64,000 nt of DNA from Dyadobacter sp. MSC1_007. Lineage in GTDB: Bacteria; Bacteroidota; Bacteroidia; Cytophagales; Spirosomataceae. The DNA lies in assembly GCF_023667495.1 (NCBI RefSeq), contig NZ_JAMOZL010000018.1:1-64000 (forward strand). Direction: 5' to 3'. Under the pieces are notes generated by a model that did not search any database, was not told the DNA's origin, and worked only from the letters and a program-made list of their open reading frames with translations. The translations under genes and the position numbers were made by a program. Positions within the stretch are counted from its first letter, which is position 1. Each line of letters begins with the position of its first letter. Positions 25,187 to 33,329 of this stretch are shown in pieces.

Positions 25187-26533
25187 CTACGAAATAGATG
25201 GAAATGATATCCCCTTGATTTTACGAAATAACTCAACTGCATACAGGTCTGTCATGCCGGATACAAAGTCGAGAACGGTCTGTATTTTTGAATAGGGATC
25301 TGTTTTTGTAGTAATGAACTGCTTGGGTATCAGATCAACGAGCTTCCGGGTATAGTGGGAATTATTATTGAGATAAGCCAGGATAAATTCTTCCAGCAGT
25401 CCTCCCATTACTTTATAACCGGCCACTTCGATCTGCACCACGGACGAATAATTATAAATTTTTTGAACCGAAATCCTTGCAATTTCTTTCATGGCGGACA
25501 GGTAAGGTTCCGGTATCCGGTCGATCAGACTGTTGTTGAAATCACCTTGCAAAATCGTTTCCCGCTCGTTATAAAACAGCTCCGAACATGCGCCGATAAG
25601 GGTGCTGATAGATTTGGCACGAAGCAAACTGATCTTGGCGTCGTCATCCTCGATTTCAGTCAGGCGCGCTGGCATATTTGGATCGTTACACAATTGGAGC
25701 AGCAGCGTTTCAACATCTTTATAAGACAGTATTTTCAGTCGGTGTGCATCTTCCAGATCGATGATATTGTAGCAAATATCATCCGCAGCCTCAACCAGAT
25801 AAACCAGCGGATGTCTTTTGTAGACCAATGGAGAATCTGTAACAATACTAAGGTCCAGGTCCGCGGCGATCTTCTGAAAACCGGCTTGCTCCGACTGGAA
25901 AAAGCCGTATTTTTTAGTATAAATAGTTGCCTTATTATGTCCAGCCTTCGATTCGCAAGGATATTTCGCGATCGATGCCAGCGTGGAATAGGTTAATGCA
26001 AAACTGCCATAACCCTTGCCTGCATACGGATGCGTAAGAATGCGGAAAGCATTGGCATTTCCTTCAAAGTTAACCAAGTCGGCCCATTGTGCTTCGGTTA
26101 CCTGGTCTTTGTATTTCAATCCGGCATCATCTGTAAAATAATGCGAAATAGCAGCCTCTCCCGAGTGGCCAAACGCCGGGTTGCCCAAATCATGTGCAAG
26201 ACAGGCAGCCGACACGATATTGCCGATTTCGCTGATCAGCGGCAGATGCTGGTCGATATCCGGATCGTCGCTCCGGAGCCTGTTGTAAAATATCCGGCCA
26301 AGGGATTTGCCAACGCTGGCTACTTCCAGACTGTGAGTAAGTCGGTTGTGGACGAATACGCTGCCGGGTAATGGGAAAACCTGCGTCTTATTTTGAAGTC
26401 TTCGGAACGGTGAGGAGAAAATCAGCCGGTCGTAGTCGCGTTGAAATTCTGACCGTGCTTCGGCCGGATCAGCATTGTATTTGTCTTCGCTTCCCCACCT
26501 TTTGGCAGAAAGCAGTTTTTCCCACGTCATCAT
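25187..26533 (-). CDS. dgt: Deoxyguanosinetriphosphate triphosphohydrolase
   Basis: The 448-residue HD-domain enzyme shows YDRLIFSSPFRRLQNKTQVFPL, the HD metal ligands in LTHSLEVASVG and AACLAHDLGNPAFGHSGE, and VEAADDICYNIIDLEDAH. It hydrolyses dGTP (or dNTPs) to deoxynucleoside and triphosphate, affecting dNTP pools. Two adjacent ATG codons (26533, 26530) are possible starts. A TAGTTTTG box lies 20 bases upstream. It is transcribed divergently from the DUF3500 gene. Confidence 0.92.
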   Translation of the reverse strand: MMTWEKLLSAKRWGSEDKYNADPAEARSEFQRDYDRLIFSSPFRRLQNKTQVFPLPGSVFVHNRLTHSLEVASVGKSLGRIFYNRLRSDDPDIDQHLPLISEIGNIVSAACLAHDLGNPAFGHSGEAAISHYFTDDAGLKYKDQVTEAQWADLVNFEGNANAFRILTHPYAGKGYGSFALTYSTLASIAKYPCESKAGHNKATIYTKKYGFFQSEQAGFQKIAADLDLSIVTDSPLVYKRHPLVYLVEAADDICYNIIDLEDAHRLKILSYKDVETLLLQLCNDPNMPARLTEIEDDDAKISLLRAKSISTLIGACSELFYNERETILQGDFNNSLIDRIPEPYLSAMKEIARISVQKIYNYSSVVQIEVAGYKVMGGLLEEFILAYLNNNSHYTRKLVDLIPKQFITTKTDPYSKIQTVLDFVSGMTDLYAVELFRKIKGISFPSIS

Positions 26534-26552
26534 ATTGTTTTCGAATAAAGGG

Positions 26553-26560
26553 CAAAACTA
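26553..26560 (-). promoter_or_regulatory. Candidate -7 promoter box for the dGTPase gene (TAGTTTTG)
   Basis: TAGTTTTG on the minus strand fits TAnnTTTG and would place the transcript start only about a dozen bases before the ATG. No clear -33 partner is visible. Confidence 0.33.
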
Positions 26561-26679
26561 ATGGCTTTCACCGAAAACACGAGCCGCCTTTTCAGTATTA
26601 GGGATTTAAGGTAGAATCTCTGTCGGCGCGGGCTTTTATCCTGCAAGAAGCATCCTGCAACCTCTAACATTGACATGAG

Positions 26680-27744
26680 ATGAAAAAGATATTTTGTTTG
26701 GTATGGATTTCAATTACAATGGCTGCAAATGTCTCCATTGCCGCTGTGGGTTGCGGTCATGAATTTGATGGAAAAGATGAAAAGCTGGCAAAGGAAATGA
26801 CGGCCGTGGTCGATGCATTTCTCAAATCGCTTTCCGCGGAACAGAAAACCGAAACAATGCTTCCCTATACCGATCTCGCCCGTTTCGATTGGAACTTTAC
26901 ACCGAGGGCAAGAAAAGGACTAACTTTTAAAAACATGAATGCAGACCAACGGAAGGCTGCCATGGCAATGATACGGCTGGTGTTGAGTCAGGAAGGTTAT
27001 AGTAAAGCCGAGCAAATCATTGATCTTGAAAATGTATTGAGAGTAGTTGAAACAAGGCCAGCCAACGACACTTACCGTGATCCCGAAAACTACGCATTCC
27101 TCGTTTTCGGGACGCCAGGCAAAGATCCCTGGGGATGGCGCGTGGAGGGGCATCATTTATCGCTTCATTTTTCTTCGGTCGACCATCAAATTACATACAC
27201 ACCGAGTTTTATGGGCAGCAACCCGGGACAGGTTATGGCCGAGGTTCCTCAGAAAGGAAAGCGTATTCTCAAAGCGGAACAGGATATGGCTTTCGAACTT
27301 TTACACAGTCTGAATGCATCCCAGCTGGCAAAAGCGAATTTGGGTGAAAAGGCTCCTAACGAGATATTTACCTCCAATTCAAGGAAAGCTTCGCTAGCCA
27401 AAATGGAGGGTATTACCATGGGAGAGCTCAATGCTGAACAAAAAGGTATTTTCAAAAAGCTCATTATGGCGTATTTGCAACGCTACCATATTACCCTGAA
27501 AAACCAGCAATGGGCAGAATTGGAAAAGAACGGACTCGACAATATCCATTTCGCCTGGCTCGGCGATCAGCAGCCCGAAATAGGAACAGGTCACGGCCAC
27601 TATTATCGCGTTCACGGCCCCACCTTCCTCATCGAATTCGATAACACCCAAAACGGAGGTAACCACATCCACTCCGTTGTGAGGGATCTTACCAGTGATT
27701 TTGGGGAGGATCTGTTGAAGGCGCATTATGAGAAGGGGCATTGA
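26680..27744 (+). CDS. Exported DUF3500 domain protein
   Basis: The 354-residue protein begins with a Sec signal peptide (residues 1-21, ending SIAA) and then matches DUF3500: FLKSLSAEQKTETMLPYTDLARFDWNFTPRARKGL, GWRVEGHHLSLHF, EIFTSNSRKASLAKMEGI, GHGHYYRVHGPTFLIEFDNTQNGGNHIHSVVRD. The conserved His and Asp clusters suggest a metal-binding hydrolase-like site, but no reaction is known. It is likely periplasmic. A GC-rich tandem repeat begins 4 bases past its stop. Confidence 0.85.
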   Translation: MKKIFCLVWISITMAANVSIAAVGCGHEFDGKDEKLAKEMTAVVDAFLKSLSAEQKTETMLPYTDLARFDWNFTPRARKGLTFKNMNADQRKAAMAMIRLVLSQEGYSKAEQIIDLENVLRVVETRPANDTYRDPENYAFLVFGTPGKDPWGWRVEGHHLSLHFSSVDHQITYTPSFMGSNPGQVMAEVPQKGKRILKAEQDMAFELLHSLNASQLAKANLGEKAPNEIFTSNSRKASLAKMEGITMGELNAEQKGIFKKLIMAYLQRYHITLKNQQWAELEKNGLDNIHFAWLGDQQPEIGTGHGHYYRVHGPTFLIEFDNTQNGGNHIHSVVRDLTSDFGEDLLKAHYEKGH

Positions 27745-27748
27745 CCCC

Positions 27749-27922
27749 GTGCCCCCCGGCCCCCGGAGGGGGAGTTGTCGGGTGCGCATGAGTCGGCGCA
27801 GCACTCGTGCCCCCCTGCCCCCGGAGGGGGAGCTATCGGGTACGCATAAGTCGGCACAGCACTCGTGCCCCCCTGCCCCCGGAGGGGGAGCTATCGGGTA
27901 CGCATAAGTCGGCACAGCACTC
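27749..27922. repeat. Three tandem copies of a 58-bp GC-rich repeat
   Basis: Units begin at 27749, 27807 and 27865, each 58 bases long. The second and third are essentially identical, while the first differs at about half a dozen positions. Each unit contains CCCCCGGAGGGGGAG, a palindromic core able to form a hairpin, and GCATAAGTCGGCACAGCACT. The array starts right after the DUF3500 stop and continues into a partial unit. Similar CCCC...GGGG intergenic repeats are common in Bacteroidota genomes. No CRISPR features are present because there are no unique spacers. Confidence 0.9.
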
Positions 27923-28001
27923 GTACATCACCCGCTAATCACCCCTTCAGAGGCGGGGGGACAAGCAAAACGCATACCAAAACTCACAACACACTATTCA
28001 T

Positions 28002-28373
28002 ATGATGCACCAGGGAGCGGCCCCGATACTTTTTGCGCGGGCCAGGCAGTTCAGAGAGAATCCAACCAAAGCGGAGCAGCACCTTTGGGAGCAGTTATCT
28101 AACAAGAAGCTGGGAGTCAAATTTAGACGGCAGCATCCTCTCCATCTGTTTATTGTCGATTTTTATTGTCATGAGCTCAAACTGGTGATTGAAGTGGACG
28201 GTGGAATACACTTAGTTCCGGAAAATGCATCGTATGATCAAATGCGGTCTGAATTAATTGGTGAATTTGGAATAAAAGTTATCAGGTTCAGAAACGAAGA
28301 GGTTTTGTTTCAAACAGAAAAAGTACTTGCCGCGATCAGGGAGGTTATTGCCGAGTCCGGCGTAAATTTGTAA
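28002..28373 (+). CDS. DUF559 (Vsr-like) endonuclease-domain protein
   Basis: The 123-residue protein has the DUF559 pattern: ARQFRENPTKAEQHLWEQL, KFRRQHPLHLFIVDFYCHELKLVIEVDGGIH with the D...ExD core of the Vsr/restriction-like nuclease fold, then RSELIGEFGIKVIRFRNEEVL. Members are small predicted nucleases of unknown target, often mobile. ATG at 28002 or the next codon is possible. The stop codon is directly followed by the start codon of the pseudouridine synthase gene, so they are translationally linked. Confidence 0.85.
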   Translation: MMHQGAAPILFARARQFRENPTKAEQHLWEQLSNKKLGVKFRRQHPLHLFIVDFYCHELKLVIEVDGGIHLVPENASYDQMRSELIGEFGIKVIRFRNEEVLFQTEKVLAAIREVIAESGVNL

Positions 28374-29036
28374 ATGACTCAAACACCTCACCGCTACTTT
28401 ATTATCAACAAGCCACCCAATATGGTATCCCAGTTCGTGAGCACGGATGAGGTGCGCTTGCTGGGGGATCTGGATTTTGACTTTCCGGAGGGAACGCATG
28501 CCATAGGCCGGCTCGACAGTCTTTCGGAAGGGTTATTGATATTGACTACCAACAAAAGAGTTACCAACCTGCTTTTCCAGGGCGAAGTGCCTCACAAACG
28601 TACCTACTGGGTCAATGTAGGGCATATCGTAACCCAGGAAACCTTGGAATTGCTTCGCAACGGCATTGCTATCCGCGTGAAAGGTGGCGGCGATTATATT
28701 ACAGCGCCCTGCGAAGTCGAAATTATCGAAAGACCTGCCGGTTTATCCAAACATCAAAATGAAACGTGGGAGCATGTTCCCAACACCTGGCTCAGCATCA
28801 CATTGACGGAGGGCAAATACCACCAGGTGAGAAAAATGGTGCGGACGGCCCATCACCGGTGCAAGCGCCTCATCAGGGCCAGCATTGAAGACCTGGAACT
28901 GGGCGATCTTCCACCAGGAGGCGTGCGCGAAATAGAAGAAGCAGAATTTTTCAAATTATTGAAAATAGAAAACTGGAAGTCAGCCCTACCGGCCGACAAT
29001 TTGGAAATGGAGCCTTCTGTAATAAATCTGTCGTAG
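28374..29036 (+). CDS. RluE/RsuA-family pseudouridine synthase
   Basis: The 220-residue enzyme begins with YFIINKPPNMVSQF and carries the catalytic motif GRLDSLSEGLLILT (Asp near residue 45), KRTYWVNVGHIV and EGKYHQVRKMVRTAHHRCKRLIRASIEDLELGDLPPG. It lacks an S4 domain, like E. coli RluE, which converts U2457 in 23S rRNA. It starts on the base after the stop of the DUF559 gene, so the two are one transcript. The residue modified here is inferred from the subfamily only. Confidence 0.88.
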   Translation: MTQTPHRYFIINKPPNMVSQFVSTDEVRLLGDLDFDFPEGTHAIGRLDSLSEGLLILTTNKRVTNLLFQGEVPHKRTYWVNVGHIVTQETLELLRNGIAIRVKGGGDYITAPCEVEIIERPAGLSKHQNETWEHVPNTWLSITLTEGKYHQVRKMVRTAHHRCKRLIRASIEDLELGDLPPGGVREIEEAEFFKLLKIENWKSALPADNLEMEPSVINLS

Positions 29037-29099
29037 TAGTTCCTGGCAAGATTAGATTTAGCCCATCAATCGTTTCATTGGTTCTAAACTTAACGCAAC

Positions 29100-29468
29100 A
29101 TGAATCTTATCGGCAATATCATCTGGCTTGTTTTCGGCGGTTTCATCGTTTTCGTGGAATACATGCTGTCGGGACTGGTACTTTGCATGACCATCGTCGG
29201 AATCCCGTTTGGAGTCCAATGCTTTAAAATCGGTCTGATGACGCTTTTTCCGTTCGGCTCGCATGTGCGTGAGGTTCCGGGTGATACAGGCTGTCTTTCC
29301 ACTATTTTTAATATTGTCTGGATCGTACTAGGTGGAGTCTGGATCGCATTGACGCATTTGATTTTCGGCATTATCCTCGCCATTACCATCATAGGCCTTC
29401 CCTTTGCAAATCAGCATTTTAAGCTGATGAGCCTATCATTTGCGCCCTTTGGCAAGGAAATTTACTAA
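29100..29468 (+). CDS. YccF domain inner membrane protein
   Basis: The 122-residue protein contains two successive YccF units: LIGNIIWLVFGGFIVFVEYM with IVGIPFGVQCFKIG, and IFNIVWIVLGGVWIALTHL with IIGLPFANQHFKL. Together they give about four hydrophobic helices in the cytoplasmic membrane. The duplicated half-repeats with GIPFG/GLPFA and FK motifs are the family hallmark. No function is established for YccF. It is 63 bases after the pseudouridine synthase and 25 before the oxidoreductase. Confidence 0.88.
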   Translation: MNLIGNIIWLVFGGFIVFVEYMLSGLVLCMTIVGIPFGVQCFKIGLMTLFPFGSHVREVPGDTGCLSTIFNIVWIVLGGVWIALTHLIFGIILAITIIGLPFANQHFKLMSLSFAPFGKEIY

Positions 29469-29493
29469 TCTTGCCTGAACTCAACATTTGCTT

Positions 29494-30498
29494 ATGAAAG
29501 CCATTGCCATAACCCGGCCGGGCGAACCGGAGGTTTTACAAATCGTAGAAAGAGACGTGCCTAAACCAACCGGACAAGAAGTGCTGATCCGCGTCTTTGC
29601 AGCCGGCGTAAACCGCCCCGATGTAATGCAGCGAAAGGGCAATTACCCACCACCACCAGGCGCATCCCCGGACATTCCGGGGCTGGAAGTAGCGGGAGTG
29701 ATCGAAGCAATCGGGCCGGATGTAACGCAATGGCAAGTTGGCGATCCCGTATGCGCATTGCTCACGGGAGGTGGCTATGCAGAGTTCGCCGTGGCGCAAG
29801 CCGGGCATTGCCTGCCAGTGCCAGCGGCTTTTGAGGGCAGCGGCGGAAGCTTCGTTCAAGCCGCTTCATTGCCCGAAACGGTCTTCACCGTTTGGCATAA
29901 TGTGTTTCAAAGAGGTAATCTCAAATCAGGCGAACATTTTCTGGTCCACGGCGGAAGCAGCGGCATAGGCATTACCGCCATTCAAATTGCGAAAGCATTT
30001 AATGCAAAAGTGTTTGCCACCGCCGGAAGTGCTGAAAAGTGTAAAGCATGTATGGATTTGGGTGCGGATCAATGCATTAACTACCGTGAAGAAGACTTTG
30101 AGATTGCATTGAAAGAACGCGGCATAGACGTGATCCTGGATATGGTAGGAGGCGACTATATTCCCAAAAACCTGCGCCTACTGCGCCCGGAAGGCCGACT
30201 GGTTTTTATCAACACCATGAAAGGCGGAAAAGTAAATGGTGAAGACCCTGTGGATTTCGGACTTATAATGCGCAATCGATTGACCATTACCGGTAGTACA
30301 CTCCGTAACCGCAAGAATGCATTTAAAGCCGCATTGGCGTCGGAAATAAGGGAAAAGGTCTGGCCGGTGTTGGAGAAAGGCCTGTTCAAGCCGGTGATCG
30401 CGCAGACATTTCCCCTTGCCGAAGCTGCGGAAGCACACGCATTAATGGAAAGCAGCGACCATATCGGTAAAATTATTCTTGTGAACGAACAGACGTAA
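29494..30498 (+). CDS. NAD(P)H-quinone oxidoreductase, PIG3-like zinc-independent MDR family
   Basis: From ATG 29494 the 334-residue protein shows a GroES-like N-domain (MKAIAITRPGEPEVLQ, VNRPDVMQRKGNYPPPPGAS) and a Rossmann domain with FLVHGGSSGIGITAIQIAKA for NADPH binding. The NYPPPPGAS motif marks the PIG3/TP53I3-like subgroup, which reduces quinones. No catalytic zinc ligands are present. The TTG at 29488 is a weaker start. Its 3' end overlaps that of the convergent alpha/beta hydrolase by 26 bases. Confidence 0.88.
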   Translation: MKAIAITRPGEPEVLQIVERDVPKPTGQEVLIRVFAAGVNRPDVMQRKGNYPPPPGASPDIPGLEVAGVIEAIGPDVTQWQVGDPVCALLTGGGYAEFAVAQAGHCLPVPAAFEGSGGSFVQAASLPETVFTVWHNVFQRGNLKSGEHFLVHGGSSGIGITAIQIAKAFNAKVFATAGSAEKCKACMDLGADQCINYREEDFEIALKERGIDVILDMVGGDYIPKNLRLLRPEGRLVFINTMKGGKVNGEDPVDFGLIMRNRLTITGSTLRNRKNAFKAALASEIREKVWPVLEKGLFKPVIAQTFPLAEAAEAHALMESSDHIGKIILVNEQT

Positions 30499-31246
30499 GC
30501 CTCTTATTCAGGATCTTTGAAATCTGATCGGCCTGGGCGTAAACCATCAAATGCCCGCCTCCTTCGATAACAGTATCGGGTTTTGTAATCAGCTTTGGAA
30601 TAAGCAGATCTGCGCTTCCGTGAATGTGATAAAGATTGGGGACAGGATCTTTACGGTCCCAGCCGCTCATGCGGACCAGCGCCCATTTTAAAAATTTACT
30701 ATCTGTGTCATGCAGAATGTCTTTGAGTAATTTTTTCAACTCAGGAGTATCTGCGCCAAAATAACGATACGTAATCTTATTGGCGGATTTCAGTATCGGC
30801 GCCGCGAGGGGCGACAACATAAAAAATTTAATCATGACCTGATAAAAGCGTGAAAGTGGCACCCCGGTCGACATACTCGAAATGAGCGTCACCTGTTGCG
30901 GATGGCTGATAGTGGCCAATTCCGATGCCACTACTCCTCCAAATGAAAGCCCCACGAGCTGAAATGGCTTCGTAGTGTCGATTTGAGCCTTCAATCTGCC
31001 TGCGTAATGTTCCAACGACTCCTTTCTTTTCGGTCTGATCCATTTAATGTGCTTTACATTCAGTCGCGGGTCCAGTTTTAATTTGCTGAAAACACGACTG
31101 TCGGCGCCTAGGCCGCTTAAAAAGTACACATTCATTTTTTGGGGAGGGTCAGAGGAGGCCGCAACTGCATACTGCCCCAGGAACAAGCAAACTATCAGCA
31201 ATAAAAAATGGGAGATCCGGATATTCGAAGGCATAACACTCGTCAT
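30473..31246 (-). CDS. Exported alpha/beta-fold hydrolase
   Basis: Starting at ATG 31246 (or 31234) gives about 255 residues with a signal peptide (ISHFLLLIVCLFLGQYAVAA). The hydrolase part has VYFLSGLGADSRVF (oxyanion region), the nucleophile elbow VGLSFGGVVA with Ser, and a C-terminal acid/His pair in HIHGSADLLIP and GGGHLMVY. The substrate is unknown. It follows the TonB receptor in the same direction by about 40 bases and may be co-transcribed, perhaps acting on imported compounds. Confidence 0.8.
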   Translation of the reverse strand: MTSVMPSNIRISHFLLLIVCLFLGQYAVAASSDPPQKMNVYFLSGLGADSRVFSKLKLDPRLNVKHIKWIRPKRKESLEHYAGRLKAQIDTTKPFQLVGLSFGGVVASELATISHPQQVTLISSMSTGVPLSRFYQVMIKFFMLSPLAAPILKSANKITYRYFGADTPELKKLLKDILHDTDSKFLKWALVRMSGWDRKDPVPNLYHIHGSADLLIPKLITKPDTVIEGGGHLMVYAQADQISKILNKRLTSVRSQE

Positions 31247-31287
31247 AGCTTCGAATATACGAACTCCCGCTAAATAAAGATGCGGCG

Positions 31288-33243
31288 TTATTTTGTAAAA
31301 TTGAACCGCAATCCGCCCATCACCCATCTGCCGGGCATTTTTGATCCCAGCAGGTCGCTGTACTGTTTGTCAAAGGCATTGTCGGCCTGGATAAACACGG
31401 CCAGCATGCGGTTTAGGAACGCATATTCCGCCTTAACGTTGAGTAAAAAGTAATTTTTAGAGACTGATGCTTCGATGGCGGAAGCGTTACGCTCGGCCCG
31501 TTTTTTATAGAGACCATTCAGGCTCAGTGAAAAGCCGGATATTTGGTAAATGGCTGAAAAGTTGGTCAGAAATTTGGCGTGCGACGAGAGATAGAAAGAC
31601 TGGACCTGGCTTTTGTTCTCGCTATCAAGCCAGGTAAAGCCTGCATTCAAGAGCAGCTTCTGCTTGTCGCTGATGGTGTTCACCGATTGTATGTCGAGTT
31701 CAAATCCTGTCGTATTCACGTCCGCGATATTCAAAGCGAGGCCGAATGTCCCGGTTGGCGAAAGGTTGTCCTTCCGCGGCATTTGGGCGTATGGCGTCGT
31801 TACGTAGTCGATCAGGTTGTTCTGGCGGCGTTGGAAAAAGGTCGCCGAGGCTTTGAGTTGTGATGTGCTGCTGCTGGTCAGGAACCAATCGGCCCCGGCT
31901 TCATAACTGAATGATTTTTCAGCTTTCAGATCAGGATTGCCTACGCTTCCGCCGGTAACCAGCTTTTTCGCATAATTGTTATACCGTTCTGTGAAGTCGG
32001 CGTCACGAATCGTTTTACCCGCACTCGCGCGCAATTGCCAGCTTGCTTTTTTATAAGAAAGGTTGATCTGGGGAGATGCTTCCGTTCCGATATTTTCGCG
32101 CCAGTCGACACGTAATGAAGGTGTTACTGTGAAATTTTCGCCAATGCTTTGCACAACCGAAATGAATGGGGCAAGCTGGTTCAACGAATGGTTACCTCTG
32201 TCGTTAGACGCAATATTACGCTGCTGGAAGTTCACACCTGCGATGAGGCTTGTACTTGGCGAAATCCCTTGCTGCAAGGTAGCCAATCCCTGCCATAACT
32301 TCGATTTGCTGCTATTGGCAATCGAATGCGGATTAAAGAGATAATTATCCTGAACCGACTTGTAGCCGCCGTCGATCGAAAACGCCGTTTTGTTTTTTTG
32401 GTAACTCAATTTCACCTGGTTCCATGATATTTTCACCTTTTCGGAGGCGGTATCAGACTTTAAAACCGTGTAGAAATTCTGTGCGGAAAAATCGCGGTGA
32501 TCGTAGGCACTGCGCACAGCGAGATTCCAGTTTGGAGACAAAGCATAGTTTAGGGACAATGAGGCTGTATTATTGTGGAAGTAGCCTTTAATGCCCCGCT
32601 GCTGCATGCCAGATGCATTATTTGATAGAAAACCACCTGAAATTGCGATTTTATTTCTCTGTACAAATGCACCCACATTGGCATTAAACAACCCATATTC
32701 ACCTGCTGTGATGCCAGCATTCACATTCGTTTTGTGTACAGGATTGCCGCCGTCGGACTCGTCGGCCAGTTGCCTTGCCGCGAAAGTCTTCGAAATCACA
32801 TGAATAACCCCACCGACAGCATCCGATCCGTAAACGGCCGATGAAGCGCCTTTCAATACTTCTATCCGGTCAATTTCTGCCGGTGATATGGGAATATAGC
32901 TATTGAAATGCCCGGTATTCGGGTCGTTTAACCTTAATCCGTCCAGAATTACGAGTACCTGTTGAAAAGTGCCACCGCGAAGTACAATGTCGCTTTGAGA
33001 GCCCATGGGGCCACGAGCCTGTATTTCAACGCCAGGGACATATCGGAGTAAATCGTCGATACTATGAACAGGCAGTTGCTGGAAATATTCGCCTTTGATG
33101 ACAGCAATGTTGCGACCCGTTTGGGAAGCCCTTTTTTCAACAAGGCAGGAAGTGACGGTAACCGGGTCGAGCGAAATTTCCTGCGCCAGGGTTAATGTCG
33201 TTCCGAAAATAATAAAGAGGGCACTAAGGTAATGTTTGTTCAT
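31288..33243 (-). CDS. TonB-dependent outer membrane receptor (BtuB-like)
   Basis: From ATG 33243 the protein has 651 residues: a signal peptide ending LTLAQ, a plug domain with DLLRYVPGVEIQARGPMGSQSDIVLRGGTFQQVLVILDGLRLNDPNTGHFN and VLKGASSAVYGSDAVGGVI, and a barrel ending with an aromatic C-terminus (GRWVMGGLRFNF). BtuB-like receptors import cobalamin, siderophores or other small ligands energised by TonB. It lacks the carboxypeptidase-like domain of SusC proteins. A TAATTTTG box precedes it, and a MocR regulator is divergent 86 bases away. The ligand is not determined. Confidence 0.9.
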   Translation of the reverse strand: MNKHYLSALFIIFGTTLTLAQEISLDPVTVTSCLVEKRASQTGRNIAVIKGEYFQQLPVHSIDDLLRYVPGVEIQARGPMGSQSDIVLRGGTFQQVLVILDGLRLNDPNTGHFNSYIPISPAEIDRIEVLKGASSAVYGSDAVGGVIHVISKTFAARQLADESDGGNPVHKTNVNAGITAGEYGLFNANVGAFVQRNKIAISGGFLSNNASGMQQRGIKGYFHNNTASLSLNYALSPNWNLAVRSAYDHRDFSAQNFYTVLKSDTASEKVKISWNQVKLSYQKNKTAFSIDGGYKSVQDNYLFNPHSIANSSKSKLWQGLATLQQGISPSTSLIAGVNFQQRNIASNDRGNHSLNQLAPFISVVQSIGENFTVTPSLRVDWRENIGTEASPQINLSYKKASWQLRASAGKTIRDADFTERYNNYAKKLVTGGSVGNPDLKAEKSFSYEAGADWFLTSSSTSQLKASATFFQRRQNNLIDYVTTPYAQMPRKDNLSPTGTFGLALNIADVNTTGFELDIQSVNTISDKQKLLLNAGFTWLDSENKSQVQSFYLSSHAKFLTNFSAIYQISGFSLSLNGLYKKRAERNASAIEASVSKNYFLLNVKAEYAFLNRMLAVFIQADNAFDKQYSDLLGSKMPGRWVMGGLRFNFTK

Positions 33244-33281
33244 AATGGGTGGTTCAATTGATGTTCTTGCCATTTGCTTTA

Positions 33282-33289
33282 CAAAATTA
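33282..33289 (-). promoter_or_regulatory. Candidate -7 promoter box for the TonB receptor (TAATTTTG)
   Basis: TAATTTTG on the minus strand matches TAnnTTTG and is 38 bases from the receptor ATG, inside the 86-base divergent gap with the MocR regulator. A MocR operator in this gap could affect both genes. Confidence 0.38.
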
Positions 33290-33329
33290 CTATCTTGCCG
33301 GACCGTCAGTATGCTCCGGTTTGAATATA

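Noticed and set aside
27749..27922. CRISPR-like array
   Set aside because: The copies are contiguous 58-bp tandem units without unique spacers, and no cas genes are in the window.
33244..33329. Cobalamin riboswitch upstream of the BtuB-like receptor
   Set aside because: Only 86 bases separate the divergent starts, too short for a cobalamin riboswitch, and no B12-box sequence is seen.
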